The position numbers and the translations under genes were made by a program. From Acidovorax sp. Root219 (GTDB lineage Bacteria > Pseudomonadota > Gammaproteobacteria > Burkholderiales > Burkholderiaceae_C), in the NCBI RefSeq assembly GCF_001428665.1, contig NZ_LMIJ01000004.1:147957-211956 (forward strand): a DNA stretch of 64,000 bases, given 5' to 3'. The notes under the pieces are model-generated. The model had not been told where the DNA came from and did no database searches. It saw nothing but the letters and a program-made list of their open reading frames with translations. Shown here piece by piece: positions 52,791 through 61,549 of the stretch. The stretch's first letter is position 1. Each line of letters starts with the position of its first letter.

Positions 52791-52985
52791 GCCTTTACTC
52801 CTCTGTGAAATATTTACTTCTTGGGGTTGCACACAAGCCGCTGCCGGATCCGGCGTTCCGGTGGGAGGCAGATGGCGGGACGGAGCAAGTTCACGCTCCA
52901 GGGGAAGCGAGCGATGCTACCGGCGCACAGCGCACTGCGCCAGATGCAGCGCAGCACCGGGGTGCGCTGTCCGCCAGGCACTGCA

Positions 52986-54293
52986 TCACGCAGCAACCCG
53001 CTGGGGGTTGTTGGGGTGGGTCGTCCAGTTCGCGTACTCGCCTGTGACCACCTTGCCCGTGCGCGCATCCACCTCGCCGGGCGCGAGGCTGCGCAGCGTG
53101 ATGCACTCGGGCACGGGGCAGATGGAGACGCACAGATTGCAGCCCACGCACTCGGCATCGTTGACCTCGAACTTGCGCACGCCACCTTCCTTGGTGAAAG
53201 TGATGGCCTGGTGCGAGGTGTCCTCGCAGACCACGTGGCAGCGGCCGCACTGGATGCAGGCGTCCTGGTTGATGACGGCCTTGTCGATGTGGTCGAGGTT
53301 GAGGTTCTTCCAGTCCTTGACGGTGGGCACGGCCTGGCCCTTAAAGTCTTCAATGGTCTTGTAGCCGCGCTCGTCCATGAAGTTGGACAGCCCGTCGCAC
53401 ATGTCCTGCACGATCTTGAAGCCGTACACCATGGCCGCCGTGCACACCTGCACCGTGCCGCAGCCCAGCGCGATGTACTCGGCCGCGTCGCGCCAGGTGG
53501 TGATGCCGCCGATGCCGCTGATGGGCAGGCCTGCGGTCTGCGCGTCACGCGCGATCTCTGCCACCATGTTCAGGGCGATGGGCTTGACTGCCGGGCCGCA
53601 GTAGCCGCCGTGCGAGCCCCAGCCGTCGGTGCTGGGACTCATGGTCATGCGGTCCAGGTCCACGCCCATGATGGAGTTGATGGTGTTGATCAGCGACACC
53701 GCATCGGCCCCGCCCGCCTTGGCCGCGCGCGCGGGGTGGCGCACGTCGGTGATGTTGGGCGTGAGCTTGACGATCACCGGCAGGCGGCTGTAGTGCTTGC
53801 ACCAGGCCGTGACCATCTGGATGTACTCGGGCACCTGGCCCACGGCGGCGCCCATGCCGCGCTCGCTCATGCCGTGCGGGCAGCCGAAGTTCAGTTCGAT
53901 GCCATCGGCCCCGGTGTCCTCGACCAGGGGCAGGATGCTCTTCCAGCTCTGCTCCTCGCAGGGCACCATGAGAGAGACGATCATGGCCCGGTCGGGCCAG
54001 TTGCGCTTGACGCGCTTGATCTCTTCGAGGTTGGTGTGCAGCGGCCGGTCGGTGATCAGCTCGATGTTGTTCAGCCCGATCACGTGCCGGTCCTGCGACA
54101 TCAGCGTGGCGTAGCGCGGGCCGTTGACGTTGACCACCGAGGGGTCCTCGCCCAGGGTCTTCCAGACCACGCCGCCCCAGCCCGCCTCGAAGGCACGGGT
54201 GACGTTGACTTCCTTGTCGGTGGGGGGCGCCGAGGCCAGCCAGAAGGGGTTGGGGCTGCTGATGCCCAGAAAATTGCTGCGGATGTCGGCCAT
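52986..54293 (-). CDS. preA: NAD-dependent dihydropyrimidine dehydrogenase, catalytic subunit PreA
   Basis: 435 residues. The FMN-binding TIM barrel (dihydroorotate dehydrogenase-like) carries the catalytic Cys in LNFGCPHGMSERGMG, with SGIGGITTWRDAAEYIALG in the phosphate site. Two C-terminal 4Fe-4S motifs are CIQCGRCHVVCEDTSH and CVGCNLCVSICPVPEC. It reduces uracil/thymine to the dihydro form with electrons from PreT. It lies 45 bases after preT and 195 bases before the transporter gene. Confidence 0.95.
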   Translation of the reverse strand: MADIRSNFLGISSPNPFWLASAPPTDKEVNVTRAFEAGWGGVVWKTLGEDPSVVNVNGPRYATLMSQDRHVIGLNNIELITDRPLHTNLEEIKRVKRNWPDRAMIVSLMVPCEEQSWKSILPLVEDTGADGIELNFGCPHGMSERGMGAAVGQVPEYIQMVTAWCKHYSRLPVIVKLTPNITDVRHPARAAKAGGADAVSLINTINSIMGVDLDRMTMSPSTDGWGSHGGYCGPAVKPIALNMVAEIARDAQTAGLPISGIGGITTWRDAAEYIALGCGTVQVCTAAMVYGFKIVQDMCDGLSNFMDERGYKTIEDFKGQAVPTVKDWKNLNLDHIDKAVINQDACIQCGRCHVVCEDTSHQAITFTKEGGVRKFEVNDAECVGCNLCVSICPVPECITLRSLAPGEVDARTGKVVTGEYANWTTHPNNPQRVAA

Positions 54294-54338
54294 GGTGTGG
54301 TGCTCCGGTGATGTGCGGTGATGGCGGCTGAACGGCGC

Positions 54339-55688
54339 TCAGGCGGCCAGTGCGGCGTGGATCGAGATGGCGGCCACCTTGCCGTGCTCCACGGCTTCCA
54401 CGGTGAGGTCGCGCCCCCCGGCCCGGCAGTCGCCGCCGGCCCACACCCGGGCCAGGCTGGTGCGGCCGTCCGCGTCGGTAGCGATGCGCCCGCCGGTGAG
54501 CGCGATGGCCTGGCCCACGGGCTCGGGCACATAGGTCTGGCCAATGGCCTTGAGCACCATGTCGGCCGGGATCACGAAGTTCTCACCGGTTTCAATGAGC
54601 CGGCCGCCTTCCAGTGCCGTGGCGGCAAAGCGCACCCCGGTCACAGCGCCATCGGCACTGAGCACCTCCTTGGGCGCAGCGAAGTGGCGGATGGTGACGC
54701 CGTTGGTCTGCGCCCATTCCTGCTCGACGTGCGAGGCGGACATGCTCTCGGCCCCGCGGCGGTAGGCAATCGTCACCTCTTCGGCACCGAGCTTGCGCGC
54801 CTGCACGGCGGCATCCACCGCCGTCATGCCGCCGCCGATCACGACCACGCTGCGCCCCACGGGCAGGGTTGACAGGTCAGCCGTCTGGCGCAGCTCGGCA
54901 ATGAAGTCCACGGCATTGCGCACACCGGTGGCCGTGGGCTCGGCGATGCCCAGGGCGTTCACGCCCGACAGGCCCAGGCCGAGGAACACTGCGTCGTGGC
55001 TGGCCAGCAGGCTGTCGAGGGTCATGTCGCGGCCCAGCAACTGGTGCGTGCGCACCTCGATGCCGCCAATCGACAGCAGCCACTCGACTTCCTTCTGGGC
55101 GAAGTTGCCTGTGGTCTTGTAGCTGGCCAGCCCGTATTCGTTGAGGCCGCCGAGCTTGGGGCGGGCGTCGAACAGCACGACGTCGTGGCCGCGCACCGCC
55201 AGGCCGTGGGCGCAGGCCAAGCCTGCGGGGCCGGCCCCGACCACGGCGATGCGCTTGCCGGTGGATGCGGCACGCTGGAACAACGGGGCACCGGGCTTGG
55301 CGAAGAAGGCATCGGTGGCGTAGCGCTGCAGCGAGCCGATCTCGACCGGCTTGTCCTCATTGGTGTTGCGCACGCAGGCCTGCTCGCACAGCACCTCGGT
55401 GGGGCAGACGCGGGCGCACATGCCACCCAGGGGGTTGGCCTCCAGGATGGCGCGGGCGGCGCCCCGGTTGTTGTCCTGCGCGATGCGGTGGATGAAGGAG
55501 GGGATGTCGATGCCCGTGGGGCAGGCCGTGGCGCAAGGCGCATCGTGGCAGTAGTAGCAGCGCTCGGCCTCGATCAGCGCCTGCGGGCGCGTCAGCGGCG
55601 GGTGGGCGTCGCCGAAGCGGGTGGCGTAGTCGGCCAGGTTCAGGCGTGCGGCATGAATGCCGCAGGCGTGGCTTGCGGGTGTGTCCAT
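54339..55688 (-). CDS. preT: NAD-dependent dihydropyrimidine dehydrogenase, electron-transfer subunit PreT
   Basis: 449 residues from ATG 55688, preceded by GGAGGAAA. It has N-terminal Fe-S cysteines (ERCYYCHDAPCATACPTGID and MCARVCPTEVLCEQACV), FAD site VVGAGPAGLACAHGLAVRG and NAD site VVVIGGGMTAVDAAVQARKLG. It resembles GltD and the N-terminal half of mammalian DPD. With PreA it forms the two-subunit dehydrogenase. As first gene of the operon it has a 5' leader of more than 200 bases if transcription starts at the paired operators. Confidence 0.94.
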   Translation of the reverse strand: MDTPASHACGIHAARLNLADYATRFGDAHPPLTRPQALIEAERCYYCHDAPCATACPTGIDIPSFIHRIAQDNNRGAARAILEANPLGGMCARVCPTEVLCEQACVRNTNEDKPVEIGSLQRYATDAFFAKPGAPLFQRAASTGKRIAVVGAGPAGLACAHGLAVRGHDVVLFDARPKLGGLNEYGLASYKTTGNFAQKEVEWLLSIGGIEVRTHQLLGRDMTLDSLLASHDAVFLGLGLSGVNALGIAEPTATGVRNAVDFIAELRQTADLSTLPVGRSVVVIGGGMTAVDAAVQARKLGAEEVTIAYRRGAESMSASHVEQEWAQTNGVTIRHFAAPKEVLSADGAVTGVRFAATALEGGRLIETGENFVIPADMVLKAIGQTYVPEPVGQAIALTGGRIATDADGRTSLARVWAGGDCRAGGRDLTVEAVEHGKVAAISIHAALAA

Positions 55689-55794
55689 CAGATTTCCTCC
55701 GGCAGGGTCAGGGTGGGGGCAGGGGCGCTGCACGCCGGCAACGCAGCGGCGTGGCCCGATCCGCACGGACGGCGGCAGGGGGCTGCGCAAACAG

Positions 55795-55814
55795 TGCATG
55801 CACAAGGGCATGCA
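55795..55814. promoter_or_regulatory. Inverted repeat TGCATGC-N6-GCATGCA in the preT leader
   Basis: Perfect 7-bp arms with a 6-base loop, 107 to 126 bases upstream of the preT ATG. It could be an RNA hairpin or an extra protein site. Confidence 0.4.
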
Positions 55815-55905
55815 GCCGCAAATTCCGGAGGTTTCATCGTGGGCCTCGCTAGGGGTTGCAGGTGCCCGGTGCTTTGGCTGCACCGGTGCCCTGCTGGCTG
55901 TTGAA

Positions 55906-55939
55906 TTTACCAACCAGTAAAAATTTACCAATTAGTAAA
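55906..55939. promoter_or_regulatory. Paired operators, probably for the divergent TetR regulator
   Basis: Two 16-bp sites, TTTACCAACCAGTAAA (55906-55921) and TTTACCAATTAGTAAA (55924-55939), repeat with an 18-bp step. Each is an inverted repeat of TTTAC/GTAAA around six bases. Only two bases differ between the copies. They lie 60-93 bases before the tetR start. Confidence 0.75.
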
Positions 55940-55998
55940 ATCCCTACAGCAAGCCGCATGCCAGGCTTTTGCCAGCCACATTGACACACAATGGTGCA

Positions 55999-56736
55999 AT
56001 GACCGACGCCCGACAGCCCCCCTCCGCCTCCGCCCGGCGGCGCCCGGAAGCCCCCAGCCCCCCGGCGACCGCCCCTGCCGCGGATACAGCCGCCAAGGCG
56101 CCCACCGCGTCGCGCCTGCTCAAGGAGCAGGGCATCCTGACCGAGGCGGAGAACCATTTCGCGCAGTTCGGCTTCGAGGGTGCCTCCCTGGAGAACATCG
56201 CGGCGGCCATCGGCATCAGCCGGCACAACCTGCTGTACTACTTCCCGAACAAGGAAGCGCTGTACCAGCGCGTGCTGGACGACGTGCTGACCCAATGGCT
56301 CGCGGGGATGGAAGACCTGTCGCACAGCGACGACCCCCAGCAGGCACTGCGCCGCTACATCCGCGCCAAGCTGCGCTACTCGCGCGAGCGCCCCAATGGT
56401 GCAAAGGTATTCACCAAAGAGGTGATTGCCGGTGCACCACGCTATGGCAAGGCCATCGCCGCGCGGGTGGGGCCGCTGCTCAAGGCCGAGGTGCGCACCT
56501 TTGAGCGCTGGGCGCGCGAGGGGCGTATCGCACGCGTGAACTTCACCCACCTGATGTTCATCATCTGGTCCGTAACCCAGGCGTATGCCGAGCAGGAAGC
56601 ACAGTTCGCCCTGCTGCTGGGCAAGCCCGCGCTGACCGAGCGCGACTACGGCAAGGCCGAGGAGCTGATCTGCCGCATGGTGATCAAGGCACTGGAACCT
56701 GACGCGGCGCTGGACAACCCGCCCAGGGCGGACTGA
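55999..56736 (+). CDS. TetR-family regulator, RutR-like
   Basis: 245 residues from ATG 55999. A Pro/Ala-rich tail of about 38 residues precedes the helix-turn-helix (GASLENIAAAIGISRHNLLYYF, a TetR recognition helix). The C-terminal ligand domain has RERPNGAKVFTKEVIAGAP and LMFIIWSVTQAYAEQEAQ, resembling the RutR/YcdC C-terminal family that binds uracil or thymine. The position divergent from the pyrimidine operon, with paired operators between, supports control of that operon. Confidence 0.88.
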   Translation: MTDARQPPSASARRRPEAPSPPATAPAADTAAKAPTASRLLKEQGILTEAENHFAQFGFEGASLENIAAAIGISRHNLLYYFPNKEALYQRVLDDVLTQWLAGMEDLSHSDDPQQALRRYIRAKLRYSRERPNGAKVFTKEVIAGAPRYGKAIAARVGPLLKAEVRTFERWAREGRIARVNFTHLMFIIWSVTQAYAEQEAQFALLLGKPALTERDYGKAEELICRMVIKALEPDAALDNPPRAD

Positions 56737-56745
56737 CGGACGGCA

Positions 56746-57462
56746 TCACGCGGGCTGTGCTGCGTAGCGGGCCAGGCGTTCGCGGTCGAGCAGTTCGACC
56801 ACGCGGTAGCCCACACGCAGCATCCCCTCTTCTTCCCATTGCTTGAGCTGGCGGTTGATGCTCTGGCGCGACACGCCGAGCATGAAGGCCAGGTCCTCCT
56901 GCGACACGGCCAGCACCACCGTGGTGGACTCCGCGCTGGCGGGCCGGCTGTCCAGCGTCACGAGCCGGTGCGCCAGCCGCACGGACAGCGGCTGCAGGAT
57001 GGCGTCGTCGATCCAGGCCAGGGCCTGGCGCAGCCGCAGGCACACCAGCCGCGTGAAGGCCATGTGCAGCGCCGGCTGCGTGGCGATCAGGTGGTGGAAA
57101 TCCGCCGCCTGGACCACGGCCACCTCCGACGGCTCCACCGCGCAGGTGTCGTACACCCGCTGCTGACCCACGAACAGCGAGACCTCGCCGAACCAGTGGC
57201 CCGGCTCCAGCACGGCGATGACGGCCTCGCGCCCGTCGGGCGCGGCCACGCTCACGCGCAGGGCGCCCTGCACCATGCCGAACAGCGCGTCGGGAGCCGA
57301 CCCCTTGAGGAACAGCGAATCCCCACGCTGCAGTTGCCGGCGGTGCGCCACCTGCAGCAGGGCGTCCTGCACCTCCTGCGGCAAGCGCAATCGCTCATCG
57401 GCACGGTGCCCGAGGTGGGCCGGAAGGTCGGTATCGGGTGCCGGTTCGGGCTGGGAAGGCAT
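56746..57462 (-). CDS. Crp/Fnr-family transcriptional regulator
   Basis: 238 residues from ATG 57462 (MPSQPEPAPDTDLPAHLGHR). An N-terminal cyclic-nucleotide-binding-like beta barrel (LQRGDSLFLKGSAPDALFGM, LEPGHWFGEVSLFVGQQRVYDT) joins a C-terminal HTH_Crp (VSQEDLAFMLGVSRQSINRQ). Only one Cys is present, so an Fnr-type Fe-S cluster is unlikely. It converges with tetR (9-base gap) and is divergent from the four-gene operon at 57680, which it probably controls. The effector is unknown. Confidence 0.88.
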   Translation of the reverse strand: MPSQPEPAPDTDLPAHLGHRADERLRLPQEVQDALLQVAHRRQLQRGDSLFLKGSAPDALFGMVQGALRVSVAAPDGREAVIAVLEPGHWFGEVSLFVGQQRVYDTCAVEPSEVAVVQAADFHHLIATQPALHMAFTRLVCLRLRQALAWIDDAILQPLSVRLAHRLVTLDSRPASAESTTVVLAVSQEDLAFMLGVSRQSINRQLKQWEEEGMLRVGYRVVELLDRERLARYAAQPA

Positions 57463-57679
57463 GGCGTGCGCTCGGGGCGAGGTGGCTGGCGGCAGCCATT
57501 GTGTGGGCAAGGGGGGTCGCCATGGCGACGTCCGGCGGACATCTTCGGGTTTGTACCACCCCCCAATTGCCAACACCGGACAGTCTCGCCAGGGCGGCCT
57601 GCGGATAGTGGACCGGTGCGCGGCAGGCCCCTCGGGTCGCCGCACTCCTTGAACCGCCATCGACCTGAAGGACGCCCAC

Positions 57680-58204
57680 ATGACCACCCCCACCACCGAA
57701 CGCAATGCCCGCCGCGAGAAGACCGTGCTCGACCACTTCGCCGACGAAACCCGCCAGGATTTCGATGCCGTGCTCGGCACCTTCCCGCACCCGCACTACG
57801 AACTGATCCCCACCGGCGAAGTGCACGACGGCAACGAGGACGTGCGCCGCTACTACACCGCCACGCGCCAGGCCTTCCCGGACCAGCGGCACGAAATCAT
57901 CGAACTGCGCCATGCCGGCGACTCGGTCATCGTGGAGTTCTGGCTGCTGGGCACGCACAAGGGACCTCTGGGCGCCTTGCCGCCCACAGGCAACACCTTC
58001 CGCTGCCGCATGATCGCGCTGTTCATCTTCGACGAGGCCGAGAACCTGGTCTGCGAGCGGGTGTACTTCGACACGCTGACCATGCTGCGCCAGTTGCTGG
58101 TGGGCGTGCCACCGGCCGCGCTGCCCGGCATCATCGGCTCGCTGCTCGGCGGCCAGGCAGCCACCTCCGGCAAGACACCGGTACCCGAGCAGGCCACGGC
58201 ATGA
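57680..58204 (+). CDS. SnoaL-like / NTF2-fold protein
   Basis: 174 residues with the cone-shaped NTF2-like pattern: VLDHFADETRQDFDAVLGTF, HYELIPTGEVHDGNEDVRRY, VIVEFWLLGTHKGPLGALP and FRCRMIALFIFDEAENLVCE. It resembles SnoaL-like ester cyclases and isomerases and has conserved Asp/His residues in the pocket. It may act on the same compound as the downstream dehydrogenase. It is the first gene of the operon, and its end overlaps the SDR start by four bases. Confidence 0.78.
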   Translation: MTTPTTERNARREKTVLDHFADETRQDFDAVLGTFPHPHYELIPTGEVHDGNEDVRRYYTATRQAFPDQRHEIIELRHAGDSVIVEFWLLGTHKGPLGALPPTGNTFRCRMIALFIFDEAENLVCERVYFDTLTMLRQLLVGVPPAALPGIIGSLLGGQAATSGKTPVPEQATA

Positions 58205-58986
58205 TGGGGCGCCTGCAGGGCCACCACGCGGTGGTGACCGGTGGGGCCCAGGGCATCGGCCTGGCGATTGCACGCCGCTTCCTGCACGAGGGCGCCAACG
58301 TCTCGCTGTGGGACATCAGCGACCGCCAGTTGCAGGGCGCAGCGCAGGCGCTGGACGCGCCGGGTCGGGTGTTCACCGCAGGCGCCGACGTGCGCGACGA
58401 GGCCGCCGTATCCGCAGCCGCCGAGGCCAGCGCCGCGGCACTGGGCCCGGCCACCGTGCTCGTGAACAACGCCGGCGTGCTGGGCCCGCTGGTGCCCACC
58501 TGGGAGCACAGCGCGGCCCAGTGGCGTGCGGTGCTGGACATCAACCTCACCGGCGCCTTCCTGTGCTGCCGCGCGCTGGTGCCGCAGATGCTGGCAGATA
58601 TCGCCGGTCAGCGCGCGCCCGCGGTCGGGCGGCGCGTGGTCAACATCGCCTCGGTCGCGGGCAAGGAAGGCAATGGCCTGAATGCCGCGTATTCGGCCTC
58701 CAAGGCCGGGCTGATCGCGCTGACCAAGTCGATGGGCAAGGAACTGGCCAGCGCAGGCGTGCTCGTGAACTGCATCACCCCGTCGGCCGCAGAGACAGCG
58801 GTGTTCGACGGCGTTCCCGAAGAACACCGCGCCCAGCTGCACCAGGCCCTGCTGTCGCGCGTGCCCATGGCCCGCTTCGTCGAACCAGCCGAGGTGGCCG
58901 CCATGGCGGCCTGGCTGGCGTCTGCCGATTGCTCGTTCAGCACCGGCGCCGTCTTCGACATTTCGGGCGGCCGCTCTTTGTACTGA
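58201..58986 (+). CDS. Short-chain dehydrogenase/reductase (SDR)
   Basis: 261 residues from ATG 58201 (ATGA overlap with the previous stop). NAD(P) motif TGGAQGIGLAIARRF, structural NNAGVLGP, and the Ser-Tyr-Lys triad in NIASVAGKEGNGLNAAYSASKAGL are intact. The Asp in SLWDISDRQL at the end of strand 2 favours NAD. It is a 3-oxoacyl-reductase-like oxidoreductase of unknown substrate, in a catabolic-looking operon. Confidence 0.9.
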   Translation: MMGRLQGHHAVVTGGAQGIGLAIARRFLHEGANVSLWDISDRQLQGAAQALDAPGRVFTAGADVRDEAAVSAAAEASAAALGPATVLVNNAGVLGPLVPTWEHSAAQWRAVLDINLTGAFLCCRALVPQMLADIAGQRAPAVGRRVVNIASVAGKEGNGLNAAYSASKAGLIALTKSMGKELASAGVLVNCITPSAAETAVFDGVPEEHRAQLHQALLSRVPMARFVEPAEVAAMAAWLASADCSFSTGAVFDISGGRSLY

Positions 58987-58995
58987 GGAGACCTT

Positions 58996-60084
58996 ATGAA
59001 CATGATGACCGAACCCCTCTCGCCGGCCAGCCTGCTGCAGCCAGTGGCCGACTTCGACGGCGCACGCAGCGCCCCCACGCCGCAGGACCGGCTGCGCGCG
59101 CTGCGCCGCGCGGGCGAGCAGTTCCGCGAGCGCTTTCTCGGCGAACCTGCCGTGCGCTATGCGCGCAGCTTCGACCTGCTGCGCATCCCCTACCCGGCCT
59201 GGTATGCCTTCAACGGCGTGTATTCGCAGCAGTTGCTCAAGCCGCACATGGTGCACCTGCTGGCGCGCACGGTGCTGGTGCAGTTCGAGGATTTCGAGGG
59301 GCACCTCAGAAACCTGCTGTTCACCCCCGCCGATTTCGAGACGGGCAGCGAGACGCCCTATTTCAAGCGCCTGAGCGAGCAGACCCCGAAGTTTCTGCAC
59401 GGCGTGATCGCGCCGGTGTACGGCACGGTGCTGCAGGCCCTGGCCTCGGTGGGCGTGGCGCCCGGGCAGATCGACTTCATCACCTACGACCACCTGCACA
59501 CGCAGAACCTGCGCCGCTGGCTGGGCACGGGCAGCGAGCGCGGCCTGCTGCCCAACGCCCGCCTGTTGGTGCACCGCCAGGAGCTGGCCAGCGTGGCCGG
59601 CCTGCTGCCCACGCAGGCCGACTGGTACTGCCCCGAGGGGTTGCAAGGCGTGGCGCCCGAACGCATCGTGCCCTTCGACGGCAGCGTGCAACTGGGGCGC
59701 GGCATCGCGCTGGTGCACACGCCGGGCCATACCGAGGGCAACCACTCGCTGGTGTACCGCACGGGCGACGGCATCCGCGTGAGCAGCGAGAACGGCGTGA
59801 GCGCCGACAGCTGGGCGCCCGAGGCCTCGCGCCACAACGGCATACGCCGCTACGCGAAGGCCACCGGCTCCGAGGTGGTCCTGAACGGCAACACCCAGGA
59901 GGGCAGCGTCGACCAGTACCTGTCGATGGTGCTGGAGAAGACCATCGCCGGCATGTCGGCCACGCACGGTTTCAGCAACGTGGTGCCGTCCAGCGAATGC
60001 TCACCGCACTGGCTGTTTCCGGGGGCGCCGACCAGCCACCTGTGGGGTGCCACCACGTCCGGCGTGCTGCAGCGACCTGGGTGA
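58996..60084 (+). CDS. MBL-fold metallohydrolase-like protein with altered metal ligands
   Basis: 362 residues. The lactamase fold is recognised from FITYDHLHTQNLRRWLG, a later HTPGHTEGNHSLVYRTGDG and preceding VGVAPGQIDF. The canonical HxHxDH appears as H-L-H-T-Q-N, so the Asp and third His are replaced, and no obvious final Asp/His ligands follow (NGVSADSWAPE, LNGNTQEG). Metal binding may be partial or changed. An N-terminal region of about 100 residues precedes the fold. It lies nine bases after the SDR gene. Confidence 0.78.
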   Translation: MNMMTEPLSPASLLQPVADFDGARSAPTPQDRLRALRRAGEQFRERFLGEPAVRYARSFDLLRIPYPAWYAFNGVYSQQLLKPHMVHLLARTVLVQFEDFEGHLRNLLFTPADFETGSETPYFKRLSEQTPKFLHGVIAPVYGTVLQALASVGVAPGQIDFITYDHLHTQNLRRWLGTGSERGLLPNARLLVHRQELASVAGLLPTQADWYCPEGLQGVAPERIVPFDGSVQLGRGIALVHTPGHTEGNHSLVYRTGDGIRVSSENGVSADSWAPEASRHNGIRRYAKATGSEVVLNGNTQEGSVDQYLSMVLEKTIAGMSATHGFSNVVPSSECSPHWLFPGAPTSHLWGATTSGVLQRPG

Positions 60085-60139
60085 TATCGACGGCGGTTCC
60101 CTGCGCGGCTTTCCACACAAACAACACGAGACAAACGCC

Positions 60140-61474
60140 ATGAACTCCCCCACCGCCCTTTTCCCCGCTGCGGCAGGTGCCACCCAGGCACCGTCCACCG
60201 CCGACGACGCCACCTACCGCCAGATCGCCTGGCGGTTGATCCCGGTGCTGTTCGCCTGCTATGTGTTCAATTACTTGGACCGCACCAACATCGGCTACGC
60301 CCAGTTGCAGATGAAGAGCGACCTGGGCTTCAGCGACGCGGTGTTCGGCCTGGGCGCGGGCATCTTCTTCATCGGCTATGCGCTGTTCGAGATACCGAGC
60401 AACATGCTGCTGGCGCGCGTGGGCTTTCGGCTCACGCTGCTGCGCATCATGGGGTTGTGGGGCCTGGCCTCGGCCGCCACGCTGTGGGTGACCACGCCGG
60501 CGCAGTTCTACGTGCTGCGCTTCCTGGTGGGGGTATTCGAGGCGGGCTTTGCGCCCGGCGTGCTGTTCTACCTCACGCTGTGGTTTCCCTCGCAGCGGCG
60601 GGCCAAGGTCACGGCGTTGTTCTTCATGGCCTACGGCGCGGCGCCCATCGTCGCCGGGCCGCTGGCGGGCGCCAGCATGACCTACCTGGACGGCCTGCTG
60701 TCGCTGCGGGGCTGGCAGTGGCTGTTTCTCGTGGAAGGGGTGCCCTGCGTGCTGTTGGCCGTGCTGGCGTACAAGCTGCTCGACGACGGGCCACAGGCCG
60801 CCCGCTGGCTCACGCCCGCGCAAAAGCGCCAGGTGCAGGACGATCTGGCACGCGACCAGGCCGCCAGCGGCGCGGATGCGCGCAGCAGCTTTGGCAGCGC
60901 ATTGCGCAACGGGCAGGTGTGGCTGCTGGGCTTCATCTCCTTCCTGGTGATCCTGGGCATCTACGCCATGTCGTTCTGGCAGCCCACCATGCTGCAGTCC
61001 ATGGGCCTGTCGGTGATGCAGATCGGCCTGTACTCGGTGGTGCCGGCAGTCACGGGCATCGTGGCCACGCTGCTCATCGCCGGGCATTCCGACCGACGGC
61101 AGGAGCGGCGCTGGCATTTCGCGGTGACGGCCTGCATCGGCGCGGCCGGGCTGTCGCTCACCACCCTGTTCATGCAGAGCCCGGTGGCCGCAGTGGCATG
61201 CCTGTCGCTGGCCTCGGTCGGCATCTCCAGCGCCTTCGCCATCCTCTGGGCCGTGCCCGGCAGCCTGCTGAGCCGCAACGCTGCGGCGATGGGCATCGCC
61301 CTCATCACGACCATTGGCGGCACGGCCGGCGTGGTGGCGCCGGTGATGGTGGGCGCCATCAAGACAGCGACCGGCGGCTTCACGCTCAGCCTGTACCTGC
61401 TGAGTGGCGCCCTGGTACTGGCAGCGGTGCTGATGGTGCTGGCCGTGGGGCGCGGCAGGCAGGCAGCGCGCTGA
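60140..61474 (+). CDS. MFS transporter, anion:cation symporter (ACS) type
   Basis: 444 residues with 12 predicted helices. CYVFNYLDRTNIGYAQLQMK in helix 1 is the ACS-family signature, and the loop 2-3 region IPSNMLLARVGFRLTLLRIM follows. The central loop is around 215-240. Such carriers import organic anions such as aromatic or sugar acids. It is the last gene of the operon (55-base gap) and likely imports the substrate of the SDR and MBL proteins. The start ATG 60140 has a weak upstream ribosome site. Confidence 0.9.
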   Translation: MNSPTALFPAAAGATQAPSTADDATYRQIAWRLIPVLFACYVFNYLDRTNIGYAQLQMKSDLGFSDAVFGLGAGIFFIGYALFEIPSNMLLARVGFRLTLLRIMGLWGLASAATLWVTTPAQFYVLRFLVGVFEAGFAPGVLFYLTLWFPSQRRAKVTALFFMAYGAAPIVAGPLAGASMTYLDGLLSLRGWQWLFLVEGVPCVLLAVLAYKLLDDGPQAARWLTPAQKRQVQDDLARDQAASGADARSSFGSALRNGQVWLLGFISFLVILGIYAMSFWQPTMLQSMGLSVMQIGLYSVVPAVTGIVATLLIAGHSDRRQERRWHFAVTACIGAAGLSLTTLFMQSPVAAVACLSLASVGISSAFAILWAVPGSLLSRNAAAMGIALITTIGGTAGVVAPVMVGAIKTATGGFTLSLYLLSGALVLAAVLMVLAVGRGRQAAR

Positions 61475-61549
61475 ACCCATCTCCCTCGGGGCCTGGGACA
61501 AATTGCCCCACCCCACCCGCGCACAGGGGGCCGGGACGATAATGCGGCC

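Larger units (their letters stand above)
55689..55998. promoter_or_regulatory. 310-bp divergent regulatory region preT / tetR
   Basis: No gene is supported. It contains two adjacent operator-like sites (55906-55939), a perfect 7-bp-arm inverted repeat (55795-55814) in the preT leader, and an A/T-rich core that probably carries both promoters. Confidence 0.6.
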
